This document shows positions 1 to 8,172 of a DNA stretch of 32,642 nt, one piece after another. The notes beneath the pieces are model-generated. The model had not been told where the DNA came from. It made no database searches and was given only the letters and a program-made list of their open reading frames with translations. The position numbers and the translations under genes are program-made. Origin of the DNA: an uncultured Prevotella sp. (GTDB lineage Bacteria > Bacteroidota > Bacteroidia > Bacteroidales > Bacteroidaceae); the NCBI GenBank assembly GCA_945833995.1, contig CAMAGM010000015.1, positions 1-32,642 on the forward strand, in the 5' to 3' direction. Each line of letters opens with the position of its first letter. Position 1 is the stretch's first letter.

Positions 1-99
1 GTAGGATTTACTACATTCTGCATCGTCATCGCTGTGCTCACGCTGATGCACAGCCATTTAGACCTTTCGCGACGGAACAGCATGAATAATGCAGGTTAG
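1..99 (+). CDS. C-terminal fragment of a possible membrane protein, truncated by the window edge
   Basis: Frame 1 is open from base 1 to TAG at 97-99: VGFTTFCIVIAVLTLMHSHLDLSRRNSMNNAG, with a hydrophobic stretch. Convergent with the BY-kinase gene. Too short for a family call. Confidence 0.35.
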   Translation, partial: VGFTTFCIVIAVLTLMHSHLDLSRRNSMNNAG

Positions 100-131
100 A
101 AATGGGAAATGAGGAAAGAGTAAGTCGGAAT

Positions 132-2552
132 TTATTCCTGATTCTTCGAACCGTAATAGGAGGCATAGCCGTAGCGATAGCCATAACGGTAACCATATCG
201 ATAGCCGTAGCGATAGCTGTATTTGCCTCCAGTGCTTTCTGTTCCGTTGAGGATGATGGACAAGCTCTTGAAACGCTTCTGCTGATAGATGTTCTCCAAC
301 TCGGGAAGCATTGAGCGGTCGAGCAGTCCGGCACGGATGACAAACAAGGTGCGGTCTGCCACTTTCTCCAACACCTGTGCGTCGGCTACGATGTCGATAG
401 GAGGACAGTCGATGAAGATGAAGTCGTACTCACCACGCAGCTGCTTTATCAGCGACTCTAACCTGCCGTTCTCAAGCAACTCGGTTGGATTGGGCGGTAC
501 TTTACCTATAGGGAGAATATGGAGATTGTCGTAGTTGGGGTAGTGGACAAGCAAGTCCTGCCAATGGTCGTTTATGCCGCTAAGATAGTCGGACAAACCT
601 TCCTCGGGAGAGCCTACGTAGCTCGAGGTGGAGCCGTGTCGTAGGTCGCCGTCGATAAGCAGCACGCGCTTTTCCTTGATTACCTCGCTCATGGCGATGT
701 TCATGGCGAGGAAGGTCTTGCCGCTGCCTGGATTGAAAGACGTGAGAACAAAGACATTCTGACCTTTCTGCGATGCCATCATGAAATCCATGTTGGAGCG
801 AAGCACGCGGAACGCCTCGTTGATGACGTTGCGGCTGCCCTCCTTAACCACAACGGACTGAGTGGAGGGCTTTTCCCTGCGGGTAACAAACAACTTGCGC
901 TTGAAGGTGAAATGTTGCGGTATCTCGCCGATGATGGGGACGGAGACACTCTCAAGGTCTTTCCTTCCTCGCACCACGGTGTTGGTGTTCTCGCGTATGA
1001 CGATGACAACAACCGGTAGGAGGAGTCCCAAGGCAAATGCCACCAGAAGGATGTTTTTCCTCACTGGAGCCGTGGGGGTCATGCTGCCGTCGGGGCGGGA
1101 GATGACGCGGGTGTTGTAGGCGGTGAACGCCTGGGAAAGCTCGTTCTCCTCGCGCTTCTGGAGCAGGAAAAGATAGAGCGACTCCTTGACCTTCTGTTGG
1201 CGCTCAACACTGAGAAGGTATTTTGCCTGCTTGGGGTTTGAGGCTATCTGGGAGGTCGCTTGTCCGCCATAGGTCTGCTGGCTCTTTATCTGAGCCTCCA
1301 ATGCCACAAGCTCGTTGTCGATGGAGGATACAAGCGCCTTGCGCATGGAACCCAACGAAGCATCCATCTCGACAACCAAAGGGTTCTTGTCGCTACTCTT
1401 CGAGACGAGGTTGTTGCGCTCGAGCAGCTGGTTGTTGTACTCGTTGATCTGGGTGGCGATGTTGGCGTTGTTGATGCCCGAATTGGCAGGGAGCAACTGG
1501 AAACGGTTGGTCTCGCCTGTTAGGTTGTTGCGGATGTAGCGCGCCATATAGACTTGATTGTTGAGCGACTTTATAGCCGACTCAGCCTCGCTCGCCTGTG
1601 CCATATACATGTTGGCGGCTGCCTGTACGTCGGGAAGCAAATGCTGGCTCTTGTAGGAAGAGATGTCGTTATCGACATTTCCCAACTCGCCCTCGATGAC
1701 ACCAAGACGCTCGTTGATGAACATGCTCGTGCTGACGGCAATCTGGTTCTTGTCTTTCACCCAATTCTCGTTATAGACCGCAATGAGTGTGTTGAGAACT
1801 TCCTCGGCACGCTGCGTGCTGACATCCTGAAAGGAGAGTGTGATGATGTTGGACTTCTCGTCGTCCTGTGATACGGTGAGCCGGGAGATGGCATTGGCGA
1901 CGGCTCCCTTCAGCGTAGAGCGGAAGACCTCTATCTCCGTTGCCTGCGACTGCTTGCAGCGTGGGTTGGCAACGACCTTCAGCTTACCCAAAGGGCTGGA
2001 GAAGGTGTTGCCCAGTTTTCCCACGGTACTACCGCCCACCGGTTCGCCATTGCGGGTGAAGTCGCTTAGCACATACTGCCCGCCCTTGCCAAGGCGAAGC
2101 ACAAAGGAGGCGGACTCATTATCTGGAAATTCCATTAGCGTCACAGTGACGGGGAGTGTCTCGCCGTAGATTGTGGTCTTGTGGAAACGTCCCTTAACGA
2201 GATAGCTCATATCCAAATGGAGTCGGGAAACCACCTCGCGCATGATGTCGGGAGACTGGAGTGTTCCCATCTCGTTGTTGACGTTGGTATTGGTGGTGAA
2301 GATACCGAAATCGGCAAAGTCCTCAGTTCCAGAGGAAGCTGACTTGCCTTTGGCATCGTCCTTTATCAAGATGGATGCCGATCGGGTATATACAGGCGGT
2401 GTCTTAAGCAAATAAGCCACTGCCACGCCAAGGCAGACTATCAATGATAATACGAACCAATGCCAATTGGCAAGGCAGAGAAATAGGAGATCCTTACTGC
2501 TAAGGAAATCCTGGGTGTTCTGAGGTTGGGGTTTCTTTTGAATGGGAGACAT
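132..2552 (-). CDS. Wzc-type polysaccharide co-polymerase / BY-family tyrosine autokinase
   Basis: 806 aa; N-terminal Wzz-like region with TM; C-terminal Walker A (FNPGSGKTFLAMNIA), A' (VLLIDGDLRHG) and B (FIFIDCPP) motifs; Tyr-rich tail RYGYRYGYRYGYRYGY. Confidence 0.95.
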   Translation of the reverse strand: MSPIQKKPQPQNTQDFLSSKDLLFLCLANWHWFVLSLIVCLGVAVAYLLKTPPVYTRSASILIKDDAKGKSASSGTEDFADFGIFTTNTNVNNEMGTLQSPDIMREVVSRLHLDMSYLVKGRFHKTTIYGETLPVTVTLMEFPDNESASFVLRLGKGGQYVLSDFTRNGEPVGGSTVGKLGNTFSSPLGKLKVVANPRCKQSQATEIEVFRSTLKGAVANAISRLTVSQDDEKSNIITLSFQDVSTQRAEEVLNTLIAVYNENWVKDKNQIAVSTSMFINERLGVIEGELGNVDNDISSYKSQHLLPDVQAAANMYMAQASEAESAIKSLNNQVYMARYIRNNLTGETNRFQLLPANSGINNANIATQINEYNNQLLERNNLVSKSSDKNPLVVEMDASLGSMRKALVSSIDNELVALEAQIKSQQTYGGQATSQIASNPKQAKYLLSVERQQKVKESLYLFLLQKREENELSQAFTAYNTRVISRPDGSMTPTAPVRKNILLVAFALGLLLPVVVIVIRENTNTVVRGRKDLESVSVPIIGEIPQHFTFKRKLFVTRREKPSTQSVVVKEGSRNVINEAFRVLRSNMDFMMASQKGQNVFVLTSFNPGSGKTFLAMNIAMSEVIKEKRVLLIDGDLRHGSTSSYVGSPEEGLSDYLSGINDHWQDLLVHYPNYDNLHILPIGKVPPNPTELLENGRLESLIKQLRGEYDFIFIDCPPIDIVADAQVLEKVADRTLFVIRAGLLDRSMLPELENIYQQKRFKSLSIILNGTESTGGKYSYRYGYRYGYRYGYRYGYASYYGSKNQE

Positions 2553-2565
2553 AATGTTTTATTTT

Positions 2566-2736
2566 AAGGAGTTAAGGGAGTTAAAGAAGTTAAAGGGAGT
2601 TCAAGGGAGTTCAAGAAGTTCAAGGAGTTAAAGACAATAGTCTTTTCGTATCCCTTGGGAGTTATCAGGGCCAAAACATACGTCTTTGACTCCTTGAACT
2701 CCCTTAACTCCCTTAACTTCCCACTTCCGAAAGTTG
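2566..2736. repeat. Palindromic intergenic element, copy 1: GGAGTT-rich arms around a 64-bp core (2627-2690)
   Basis: GTTAAAGACAATAGT ... ACATACGTCTTTGAC core termini are inverted repeats; left arm of GGAGTTAA/GGAGTTCAA units, right arm the complement (CTTGAACTCCCTTAACTCCC). Confidence 0.8.
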
Positions 2737-2738
2737 AG

Positions 2739-3539
2739 TTATTTTACAATTAGGACTGCTATTGATGTTATGAGCGATGCCAGGGAAATCCAGAAAGAGG
2801 AGGAACGGACTGTGTTGCCATTGACCGTGGATTGGCGCGACTTGGTGTCGTTGGGCTCCACATAGACAACGTCGTTCTGCTGGAGATAATAGACGGGGGA
2901 GGTGTAGATGTGGTCGGCAGAACAGAGGTTTACTCCATAGACACGCTGCTTGCCGTCTTCCTGACGGAGGACAAGCACTTTCTCGCGCTTGCCAAAGATG
3001 GTGAGGTCGCCCGCCTCGCTCAGAGCGTCGAGGATGGTGAGGTTGTCGCGGTCGATGTTGACACGTCCTGGTTTGTTTACCTCGCCCAATACGGAGACGC
3101 AGAGATTCATGAACTCAACGGTGACTACAGGTTCCTTGATAAGTTCCTGCTCCTTGAGCTGCTCTGTAAGATAGCTTGCTATCTGCTCGCGTGTCATTCC
3201 GCTGACTTTTATCCTACCCAATACGGGAAAGTTGATAAAACCATCGGAGCCAACGGTGTAGCCTGAGAGACCACGGGCAGTGCCAAAGCTTGAAGTCTCC
3301 TGACCAACCTGTTGGGAGATGACTGGCAGATTGAACATATTTGTGAGCTTAGGGTCTTGGCTATTTACAAGAATGGAGATCTTGTCCTTTGGTCGGACTG
3401 TGATTTCTACTGGGTCGGTGACGGTAAGCTCACTCACGCCGGGACGAAGGTCCTGAAAATAGGTTATTCCATGCGGAGTGGAACACGACACGGCAAAAAG
3501 TACCGTGAGGGATAGGAATAGGATTTTGGATAATCTCAT
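2739..3539 (-). CDS. Wza-type polysaccharide export outer-membrane lipoprotein (Poly_export/SLBB)
   Basis: 266 aa; lipobox AVSCST; ITYFQDLRPG and SLBB-like segments (VSVLGEVNKPGRVNIDRDNLTILDALSEAGDLT). Confidence 0.92.
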   Translation of the reverse strand: MRLSKILFLSLTVLFAVSCSTPHGITYFQDLRPGVSELTVTDPVEITVRPKDKISILVNSQDPKLTNMFNLPVISQQVGQETSSFGTARGLSGYTVGSDGFINFPVLGRIKVSGMTREQIASYLTEQLKEQELIKEPVVTVEFMNLCVSVLGEVNKPGRVNIDRDNLTILDALSEAGDLTIFGKREKVLVLRQEDGKQRVYGVNLCSADHIYTSPVYYLQQNDVVYVEPNDTKSRQSTVNGNTVRSSSFWISLASLITSIAVLIVK

Positions 3540-3605
3540 TTTTTTTTGATTGTTATTATTGTTTTGCTATTTTATTAATTCAAGTTTCTGATTTGATAAA
3601 CCTTT

Positions 3606-3730
3606 GGAGTTCATGGAGTTAAAGGAGTTAAAGGAGTTAAAGACAATAGTTTTCCGCTTCCTTTATGGAGTTTTTCTGGTTTGGACATTCGTCTTTAACT
3701 CCTTTAACTCCTTTAACTTCTTTAACTTCC
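3606..3730. repeat. Palindromic intergenic element, copy 2 (core 3636-3699)
   Basis: GGAGTTCAT plus three 9-mers GGAGTTAAA, then GTTAAAGACAATAGT ... ACATTCGTCTTTAAC (64 bp), then complementary CTTTAACTC units. Confidence 0.8.
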
Positions 3731-4852
3731 ATCACTTCCGAAAGTTGAGTTATTAATCGAGTGTATTCGCTTTGTTATCAGGTGGTTCGCTACGACCCAT
3801 AGCACGATGTCCATGATCAGAAGGACAGTGGCACCAATGAAGGTGGAGAGCGCGATGTTGAGCAAGGTTATCGCCATGGAAACCAGGACAATGCTGACCA
3901 TTGCCGTACGCTGGCGCATGCCGATGGCAAGTAGCTTATGATGGATATGGTTCTTGTCGGGCATGAAAGGGTTCTTGCCATTGCGAACACGGTGGAGATA
4001 GACCCTCACCACATCAAAACAAGGCACCAACAACGGGGCGAACGCCAAGACGAACGGATTGACATCGTGTGGAAAGGCTCCTTTGGGGAAATGTGAGACC
4101 TGAATGCTGAGGAAACAAAGCATGATGCCGATGGTGAGGCTGCCAGTGTCGCCCATGAATATCTTACGGCCTCTCTCTGCCTTGCCAAACACATTATAAT
4201 AATAAAAAGGAATGAGTACGCCCAATGTGGCGAAGGAGAGCATGGCATAGACATACTGTTGGGAGTAGATGAAGGAAAGCCCATAGAACAGGAATGCAGT
4301 GCTGCACAGGCCTGATGCCAGCCCATCGATGCCGTCGATAAGATTGATGGCATTTATGACGAACACAGTGACGAATACGGTGAGTGGAACGCTTACCCAC
4401 GAGGGAAGAGCGTGGAGGTGGAACAGCCCATGGAAGTCGGACAACAACACACCACCGCCTACGAGCATGACTCCACATATTGCCTGAATGAAAAACTTGG
4501 CACGATAGCGCACGCCTATTAGGTCGTCGGCAATGCCTACAAGGTAAAGCATGATGATGGCACAGAAGGTGTATGCCAAAGGCAATGACTCAGAACCTAT
4601 AGCCCTAAGCAACTCGTAATGCCCCATGGAGACATTGACAGCCAAGAGCAAGGCAAAGGAGAAGAACACGACGGGCTTGAAAGCCATGCCACCCAATCGT
4701 GGGACAACACATTGGTGAATCTTCCGACCGTCGGGCTTGTCGAACAGCCGGCGGCGGAATGCGATGAGCAGAATCTGCGGTATGACTATCCCAGCAAAGA
4801 ATATGCAAAGGAAGAAAACCAGCAAGATATTGAAAATCCAAATGTAACTCAT
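3722..4852 (-). CDS. WecA/MraY-family undecaprenyl-phosphate glycosyl-1-phosphate transferase
   Basis: 376 aa polytopic; motifs RKIHQCVVPRLGG, INLIDGIDGLASG, FMGDTGSL, DKNHIHHKLL. Confidence 0.93.
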   Translation of the reverse strand: MSYIWIFNILLVFFLCIFFAGIVIPQILLIAFRRRLFDKPDGRKIHQCVVPRLGGMAFKPVVFFSFALLLAVNVSMGHYELLRAIGSESLPLAYTFCAIIMLYLVGIADDLIGVRYRAKFFIQAICGVMLVGGGVLLSDFHGLFHLHALPSWVSVPLTVFVTVFVINAINLIDGIDGLASGLCSTAFLFYGLSFIYSQQYVYAMLSFATLGVLIPFYYYNVFGKAERGRKIFMGDTGSLTIGIMLCFLSIQVSHFPKGAFPHDVNPFVLAFAPLLVPCFDVVRVYLHRVRNGKNPFMPDKNHIHHKLLAIGMRQRTAMVSIVLVSMAITLLNIALSTFIGATVLLIMDIVLWVVANHLITKRIHSINNSTFGSDGS

Positions 4853-4856
4853 ATCT

Positions 4857-5426
4857 CTATTCTATTAATTCCAAATAATCGGGTTCAACCTCAGCGGAGG
4901 CAACCAGCAAATCGGCAATGATGACAACAAGCTGGCGGCTGCGTTTCTTGGCTATTTTTATGAAATAGCCTTCAACCTTGTCTAAAGGTCCGCCATGAAC
5001 CCGCACCTTTTTGCCCTTCTCGATGTTGATAATACTGTCTTCTCCATTAATCTCGCTGGGTTTATAGAAATGGACTTCTTGCTCACGCTGGTTACAAAGA
5101 GTGATGAAACTGTCCATTTGACTGCTTGGCACAGTGAGATAGTCGGGGACACCGTCGTGTTTCCACATGACGAATTGGAGGTCGTTATAATAATAGTGCT
5201 TGAAATCGACAATCTGTTGGTGAGTGGCATTGACAAAGATAAGGCTATGTATGACCGGCACCATGCAGATGACTTTCCTGCCATTGACGGTGCGAAGGAC
5301 TTGCTTTTTTGGTATGAAATGCTTTAGTCCATATTTTCCTGAGAGCAGTTCCTCTGCGGTCTTCTCGCTCTTGTAGGCACGCATGACATACCATGGCGTT
5401 GCCTTCTTGACTTTTTCATTCTCCAT
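4857..5426 (-). CDS. UpxY-family NusG-like transcription antiterminator of a polysaccharide locus
   Basis: 189 aa; N-terminal NGN domain (PWYVMRAYKSEKTAEELL) and KOW segment (EKGKKVRVHGGPLDKVEGYF); first gene of a Wza/Wzc operon. Confidence 0.9.
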   Translation of the reverse strand: MENEKVKKATPWYVMRAYKSEKTAEELLSGKYGLKHFIPKKQVLRTVNGRKVICMVPVIHSLIFVNATHQQIVDFKHYYYNDLQFVMWKHDGVPDYLTVPSSQMDSFITLCNQREQEVHFYKPSEINGEDSIINIEKGKKVRVHGGPLDKVEGYFIKIAKKRSRQLVVIIADLLVASAEVEPDYLELIE

Positions 5427-5653
5427 TTGCTTTGGAATGTGAAATACATTCTGGTTTTATACTTTTCATCCTTATGAATAATTACGCAGAGAGCGTAGCT
5501 GTAGTTCACCCCGATTTGTGCATCAGGCTGTATATCAGCGGCTTTTGATGCCTAAATGCTTCTATGCTCATCTTTTTCACTTTTCTATGATGAGACTGTC
5601 AGTATGCCCAAGTTCATGACATTATTTCAGGTCTGAAAAGGCACTCAAAGGGG

Positions 5654-5689
5654 TTTCTCTCTATAAGAGAATCCCATTTCGGGTGCAAA
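5654..5689 (+). repeat. Left inverted repeat (IRL) of a putative invertible promoter
   Basis: TTTCTCTCTATAAGAGAATCCCATTTCGGGTGCAAA; its reverse complement matches 5825-5860 at 35 of 36 positions. Confidence 0.93.
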
Positions 5690-5824
5690 TAGTTGGTTTA
5701 TAAAGGTTTGTTTCTCGTTAAACCAGCCGAATTTGTCGATTTGACGTTGATAGAAATCAGAAAATTTTGATTTCCTTATAAAAAACCTCGCAATAATTAG
5801 CTGATTTGCAATAATTTTATTATT
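5690..5824. promoter_or_regulatory. Putative invertible 135-bp segment carrying a phase-variable promoter
   Basis: AT-rich non-coding segment between the inverted repeats. TATTTTTG (TAnnTTTG) at 5821-5828 straddles the right IR, with a weak -33 (TTAG, N20). Confidence 0.75.
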
Positions 5825-5860
5825 TTTGCACCCGAAAAGGGATTCTCTTATAGAGAGAAA
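5825..5860 (-). repeat. Right inverted repeat (IRR) of a putative invertible promoter
   Basis: TTTGCACCCGAAAAGGGATTCTCTTATAGAGAGAAA; near-perfect inverted match to 5654-5689. Confidence 0.93.
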
Positions 5861-5903
5861 GATATTTTCTCAGCACTCACAAAGTAGTTGTGGGACACTG
5901 CCC

Positions 5904-6878
5904 CTATATTGAATTGATGATTAGGCTGTTTGCCATATCAACCAGTGAAGTATCCAATGACGAGAGATAAATCCTGGTGGTTTTTTCAGAGTCATGCCCC
6001 AATGCCTCGCTTATGGTGGATATTTCCACATTCTTACTCTTGGCGATGCTTGCCCATGAGTGGCGTGCCACGTAGGTGGTAAGTGGAATGGGCAGCTGGA
6101 GCATTTCGCCAAGTTTCTTAAGTTGCTTGCCAATGCGTTTGTATGTGTTCTTATATCTATGCTGAAACGTTGCCCCTCTGCCGCATGCCAAAGGAAGAAG
6201 ATAAGGAGAATCGTCCTTTCGGTATTTTGTCACTATTTGCTGCATGAGGTCTGCCCATTTTATGCTGAGTTGTTGGGCGGTCTTCTGACGTCGATAGCAA
6301 AGCACGCCGCCTTGAAGGTTTCCTATGGTTAGTTGAGCCATGTCGATGAATGACATTCCACGTGTATAGAAACTGAAAAGGAACATGTCGCGAGCAAAAG
6401 CCATACGGGGCTTCTTGCTCAAGTCAACTTCCTTCAGCCGCTTGACAGCTTCCAAAGGGAGCGCACGTTTTACAGTTTTGTCAATGCCCGTATAGACATG
6501 CTTGAACGGCGAGCAGGAAACCACCGCACCGTCATCAACAGCATGGTTGTAGATGGAGCGCAAGTTGCGAATATAAAAGGATGTGGTGTTACGGCACAAA
6601 CCACGTGTCAGCATCCACTGCTCATAGCCTTGAATCACTTCGCCGTCAATCCTTTCAAACGTAATATCTTCACAGCCCAAATATCGTTTGAGGCTTCTGA
6701 TGGTTGTGGCATATCTGTCAGCTGTGCGTCTTTTACCGATTTTACGCAGTTTTTCAATAAACACCATCGTGTAGGCAACTATGCCTTTCCCCTCATCTCC
6801 TTTCCGGAAATGACAAACACGCGTGCCCTTCGTCACATTATCAGAAGAGACACTAAACTTAATTCTTGTTTTTCCCAT
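5904..6878 (-). CDS. Tyrosine site-specific recombinase, probable invertase for the adjacent inverted repeats
   Basis: 324 aa; SAM-like N-terminal core-binding domain; catalytic segments FYTRGMSFIDMAQL (R), YVARHSWASIA (HxxR region) and LGHDSEKTTRIYL (H...Y). Confidence 0.93.
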   Translation of the reverse strand: MGKTRIKFSVSSDNVTKGTRVCHFRKGDEGKGIVAYTMVFIEKLRKIGKRRTADRYATTIRSLKRYLGCEDITFERIDGEVIQGYEQWMLTRGLCRNTTSFYIRNLRSIYNHAVDDGAVVSCSPFKHVYTGIDKTVKRALPLEAVKRLKEVDLSKKPRMAFARDMFLFSFYTRGMSFIDMAQLTIGNLQGGVLCYRRQKTAQQLSIKWADLMQQIVTKYRKDDSPYLLPLACGRGATFQHRYKNTYKRIGKQLKKLGEMLQLPIPLTTYVARHSWASIAKSKNVEISTISEALGHDSEKTTRIYLSSLDTSLVDMANSLIINSI

Positions 6879-7010
6879 TTGTTAATCCTTATGTTAGAAC
6901 AGTATTCTTTGTCCAAGAAATCGTACCATAATCAGATATATTCCCAAAAATATAAAGTTTTTCACCTTTTTTGCTACTTTGTCTCACTTTTTTGTTGTAA
7001 CTTTGCCCCA

Positions 7011-7233
7011 AGTTAAGCTGCATCTCGGCAAAACAATCAAGCAAGCTTGTTGATTTTGCTCTCGATTTGCATTAACTTTGCAGAAGTTAAGCTGCATCTC
7101 GGCAAAACAACCAAGCGAGCTTGTTGATTTTGCTCTCGATTTGCATTAACTTTGCAGAAGTTAAGCTGCATCTCGGCAAAACAACCAAGCAAGCTTGTTG
7201 ATTTTGCTCTCGATTTGCATTAACTTTGCCCCA
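7011..7233 (+). repeat. Three tandem copies of a promoter-bearing repeat, unit 74-75 bp
   Basis: Unit AGTTAAGCTGCATCTCGGCAAAACAACCAAGCAAGCTTGTTGATTTTGCTCTCGATTTGCATTAACTTTGCAGA begins at 7011, 7085 and 7159; a new AGTTAA begins at 7234. Confidence 0.95.
7198..7228 (+). promoter_or_regulatory. Proximal promoter of the licD cassette
   Basis: TTG (7198-7200), N20, TAACTTTG (7221-7228), a Bacteroidetes-type -33/-7. Equivalent -7 boxes at 7073-7080 and 7147-7154, plus an unpaired one at 6998-7005. Confidence 0.8.
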
Positions 7234-7246
7234 AGTTAAAAGAAAA

Positions 7247-8128
7247 ATGGATATACGGAATATTAAGGAGAGATGGAACGCCACCATTCTTGACATACTG
7301 AAGGCGTTTATGGAGATATGCGAACGGCACGACCTGACGTTCTATTGCTGTGCGGGCACAGCCATTGGTGCAGTGCGCCATGGGGGTATCATACCATGGG
7401 ACGACGATATCGACGTGATAATGCCGCGACCAGACTATGACCGACTGCTTGAGATTGCAAAGACGGAGGATTTCGGCAAGTATGAGGTGATAACACCTTA
7501 CAACGACCCAAGCTATCCGCTATATTTCTCAAAACTCTCGGACAAGACAACGACGCTCATTGAGGACCGACAAATACCATGCGTCATAGGACTATATGTG
7601 GATATTTTCCCTCTTGACGCAACCGACGACGACATTGAGAAAGCAAAGCGGTTGAAGGCGAGATATACGAAGATAATAAACCGTCTGAACGCTATTTCCA
7701 CCCACAACACTTTCGGTGAGTATATGTCGTTGCTTACCGACCCAAAGGAATGGGGACGATTTGCGATAAAGACCGCCGCATACTTCTTCCGCAGCGCAAT
7801 ACGCAGGCATCTTATTGGGCAAATGGACACACTGAGCCATCTCTACGACTACGACAAGGCACGCAACGTGCAGGTATATACTGGTTCCTACGGTTTCAAG
7901 GAGGTGTTTCCGAAAGAGTGGCTTGGCAAGGGAAGGATGTTCAAGTTTGAGGACACCGAGGTGCCCCTGCCCGAGGAGTACGACAAATATCTACGCCATT
8001 TCTTTGGCGACTATATGCAGTTTCCACCCGTGGAGCAGAGGGTGGAGAAACACCACCGCGCATATCTCAACATGGACAGGAAAGAGGAGAAGGAGGAAGC
8101 GATTGGGAAAATGAGAAATGAGAAATGA
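7247..8128 (+). CDS. LicD-family phosphotransferase (phosphocholine or polyol-phosphate transferase)
   Basis: LicD motif CAGTAIGAVRHGGIIPWDDDIDVIMPR. The ORF track begins at TTG 7226, inside the -7 box; ATG at 7247 (MDIRNIKERWN) is the likely start. Confidence 0.9.
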   Translation: MDIRNIKERWNATILDILKAFMEICERHDLTFYCCAGTAIGAVRHGGIIPWDDDIDVIMPRPDYDRLLEIAKTEDFGKYEVITPYNDPSYPLYFSKLSDKTTTLIEDRQIPCVIGLYVDIFPLDATDDDIEKAKRLKARYTKIINRLNAISTHNTFGEYMSLLTDPKEWGRFAIKTAAYFFRSAIRRHLIGQMDTLSHLYDYDKARNVQVYTGSYGFKEVFPKEWLGKGRMFKFEDTEVPLPEEYDKYLRHFFGDYMQFPPVEQRVEKHHRAYLNMDRKEEKEEAIGKMRNEK

Positions 8129-8163
8129 GAATTGAGAAATGAGAAATGAGAAATGAAAATTGA
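8115..8163 (+). repeat. Heptanucleotide tract, 7 units of GAAATGA and variants
   Basis: GAAATGA GAAATGA GAATTGA GAAATGA GAAATGA GAAATGA AAATTGA, contiguous with exact 7-bp period; the LicD stop codon lies inside it. Confidence 0.95.
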
Positions 8164-8172
8164 ATAATATAT

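Noticed and set aside
5324-5509. Short minus-strand ORF overlapping the UpxY start
   Set aside because: Out of frame with UpxY, low-complexity translation, likely leader sequence.
5904-6878. Integrase of an integrated mobile element or phage
   Set aside because: No tRNA attachment site, phage or conjugation genes nearby; the adjacent inverted repeats favour an invertase.
7011-7233. Possible CRISPR array
   Set aside because: The 74-bp units are contiguous with no unique spacers, and there are no cas genes; promoter motifs explain them better.
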